From NCBI RefSeq assembly GCF_900107625.1, contig NZ_FNQK01000010.1, positions 62,001 through 126,000 on the forward strand: DNA of 64,000 nt, written 5' to 3'. The DNA comes from Bizionia paragorgiae (GTDB lineage: Bacteria > Bacteroidota > Bacteroidia > Flavobacteriales > Flavobacteriaceae). Under the pieces are notes generated by a model, which was not told where the DNA came from, did not search any database, and saw only the letters and a program-made list of their open reading frames with translations. Of this stretch, positions 63,937-64,000 are shown one piece after another; the stretch's first letter is position 1; the number at the start of each line of letters is the position of its first letter. Made by a program: the position numbers and the translations under genes.

Positions 63937-64000
63937 TACTCCAGCCTAATTTTATATTTCTTCACACTCAATGCAATAAAAAACACGGTCATTCCTAACA
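63936..64000 (-). CDS. C-terminal end of a second ABC permease (cut by window edge)
   Basis: The minus-strand frame ending at TAA 63936-63938 encodes LGMTVFFIALSVKKYKIRLE, a hydrophobic helix followed by a short basic tail, as seen at the C-terminus of ABC-2 permeases. The TAA overlaps the ATG of the next gene, the usual order of tandem ABC-2 permeases in Bacteroidetes. Only about 21 codons are visible, so identity is tentative. Confidence 0.55.
   Translation of the reverse strand, partial: LGMTVFFIALSVKKYKIRLE

Noticed and set aside
1-64000. Mobile element, prophage, CRISPR, tRNA or rRNA
   Set aside because: No transposase or integrase genes, no regularly spaced repeats and no cloverleaf or rRNA sequence were noticed on either strand.

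Overview
The window is chromosomal DNA of a low-GC member of the Bacteroidetes, most likely a marine Flavobacteriaceae. The indications are PorX (type IX secretion regulator), an LpxC-FabZ fusion, fused HisB and HisIE, weak or absent Shine-Dalgarno sites, and repeated TAnnTTTG -7 promoter boxes, some paired with TTG about 16-20 nt upstream. I saw no rRNA, tRNA, insertion sequence, prophage or CRISPR array. The two end genes are cut by the window edges.

Layout. 1-8930: porX (minus, partial) diverges from an HD phosphohydrolase that leads a lipid A operon: lpxD, lpxC/fabZ, lpxA, efp, a second lpxD paralogue, an NTF2-like gene, then sucD. 9135-15859: an M16 lipoprotein peptidase, fabG, a von Willebrand A membrane protein and a prohibitin-like protein. 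15873-23285: a complete his operon (hisG-D-C-B-H-A-F-IE) preceded by a leader peptide with four His codons and an attenuator. 23309-28180: TruA-like enzyme, Dps, MscS channel, a tiny lipoprotein, a DUF2461 protein and a Gre-like factor.

28690-36694 is the most unusual block. It holds an exported serine hydrolase and an NTT-type nucleotide carrier fused to HEAT-like repeats on the plus strand. These converge, with overlapping stop codons, on a second exported serine hydrolase translationally coupled to a secreted protein with a phosphohistidine domain followed by a PPDK-type ATP-binding domain, the order seen in plant glucan water dikinases. I propose that the carrier may supply nucleotide to an extracytoplasmic dikinase; this is inference.

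36871-48196: DUF3817, DEAD-box helicase, Pmp3-like peptide, BrkB-like protein, a PLP enzyme, and redox/aldehyde-handling genes on both strands. The minus-strand set is headed by a TetR regulator whose promoter carries the palindrome TGAACGTTCA. 48423-49895: an NhaC-family transporter behind a very compact SAM-I-like riboswitch candidate. 50093-53295: a nitric-oxide module (quinol NO reductase, cupin, NsrR-like Rrf2 regulator). 53605-58011: CynX-type MFS carrier, a redoxin and a sulfur pair (persulfide-dioxygenase-like MBL/rhodanese and TauE). 58397-64000: LLM oxidoreductase, DEAD-box helicase, a membrane protein, cold-shock protein, guanine deaminase and two ABC-2 permeases.
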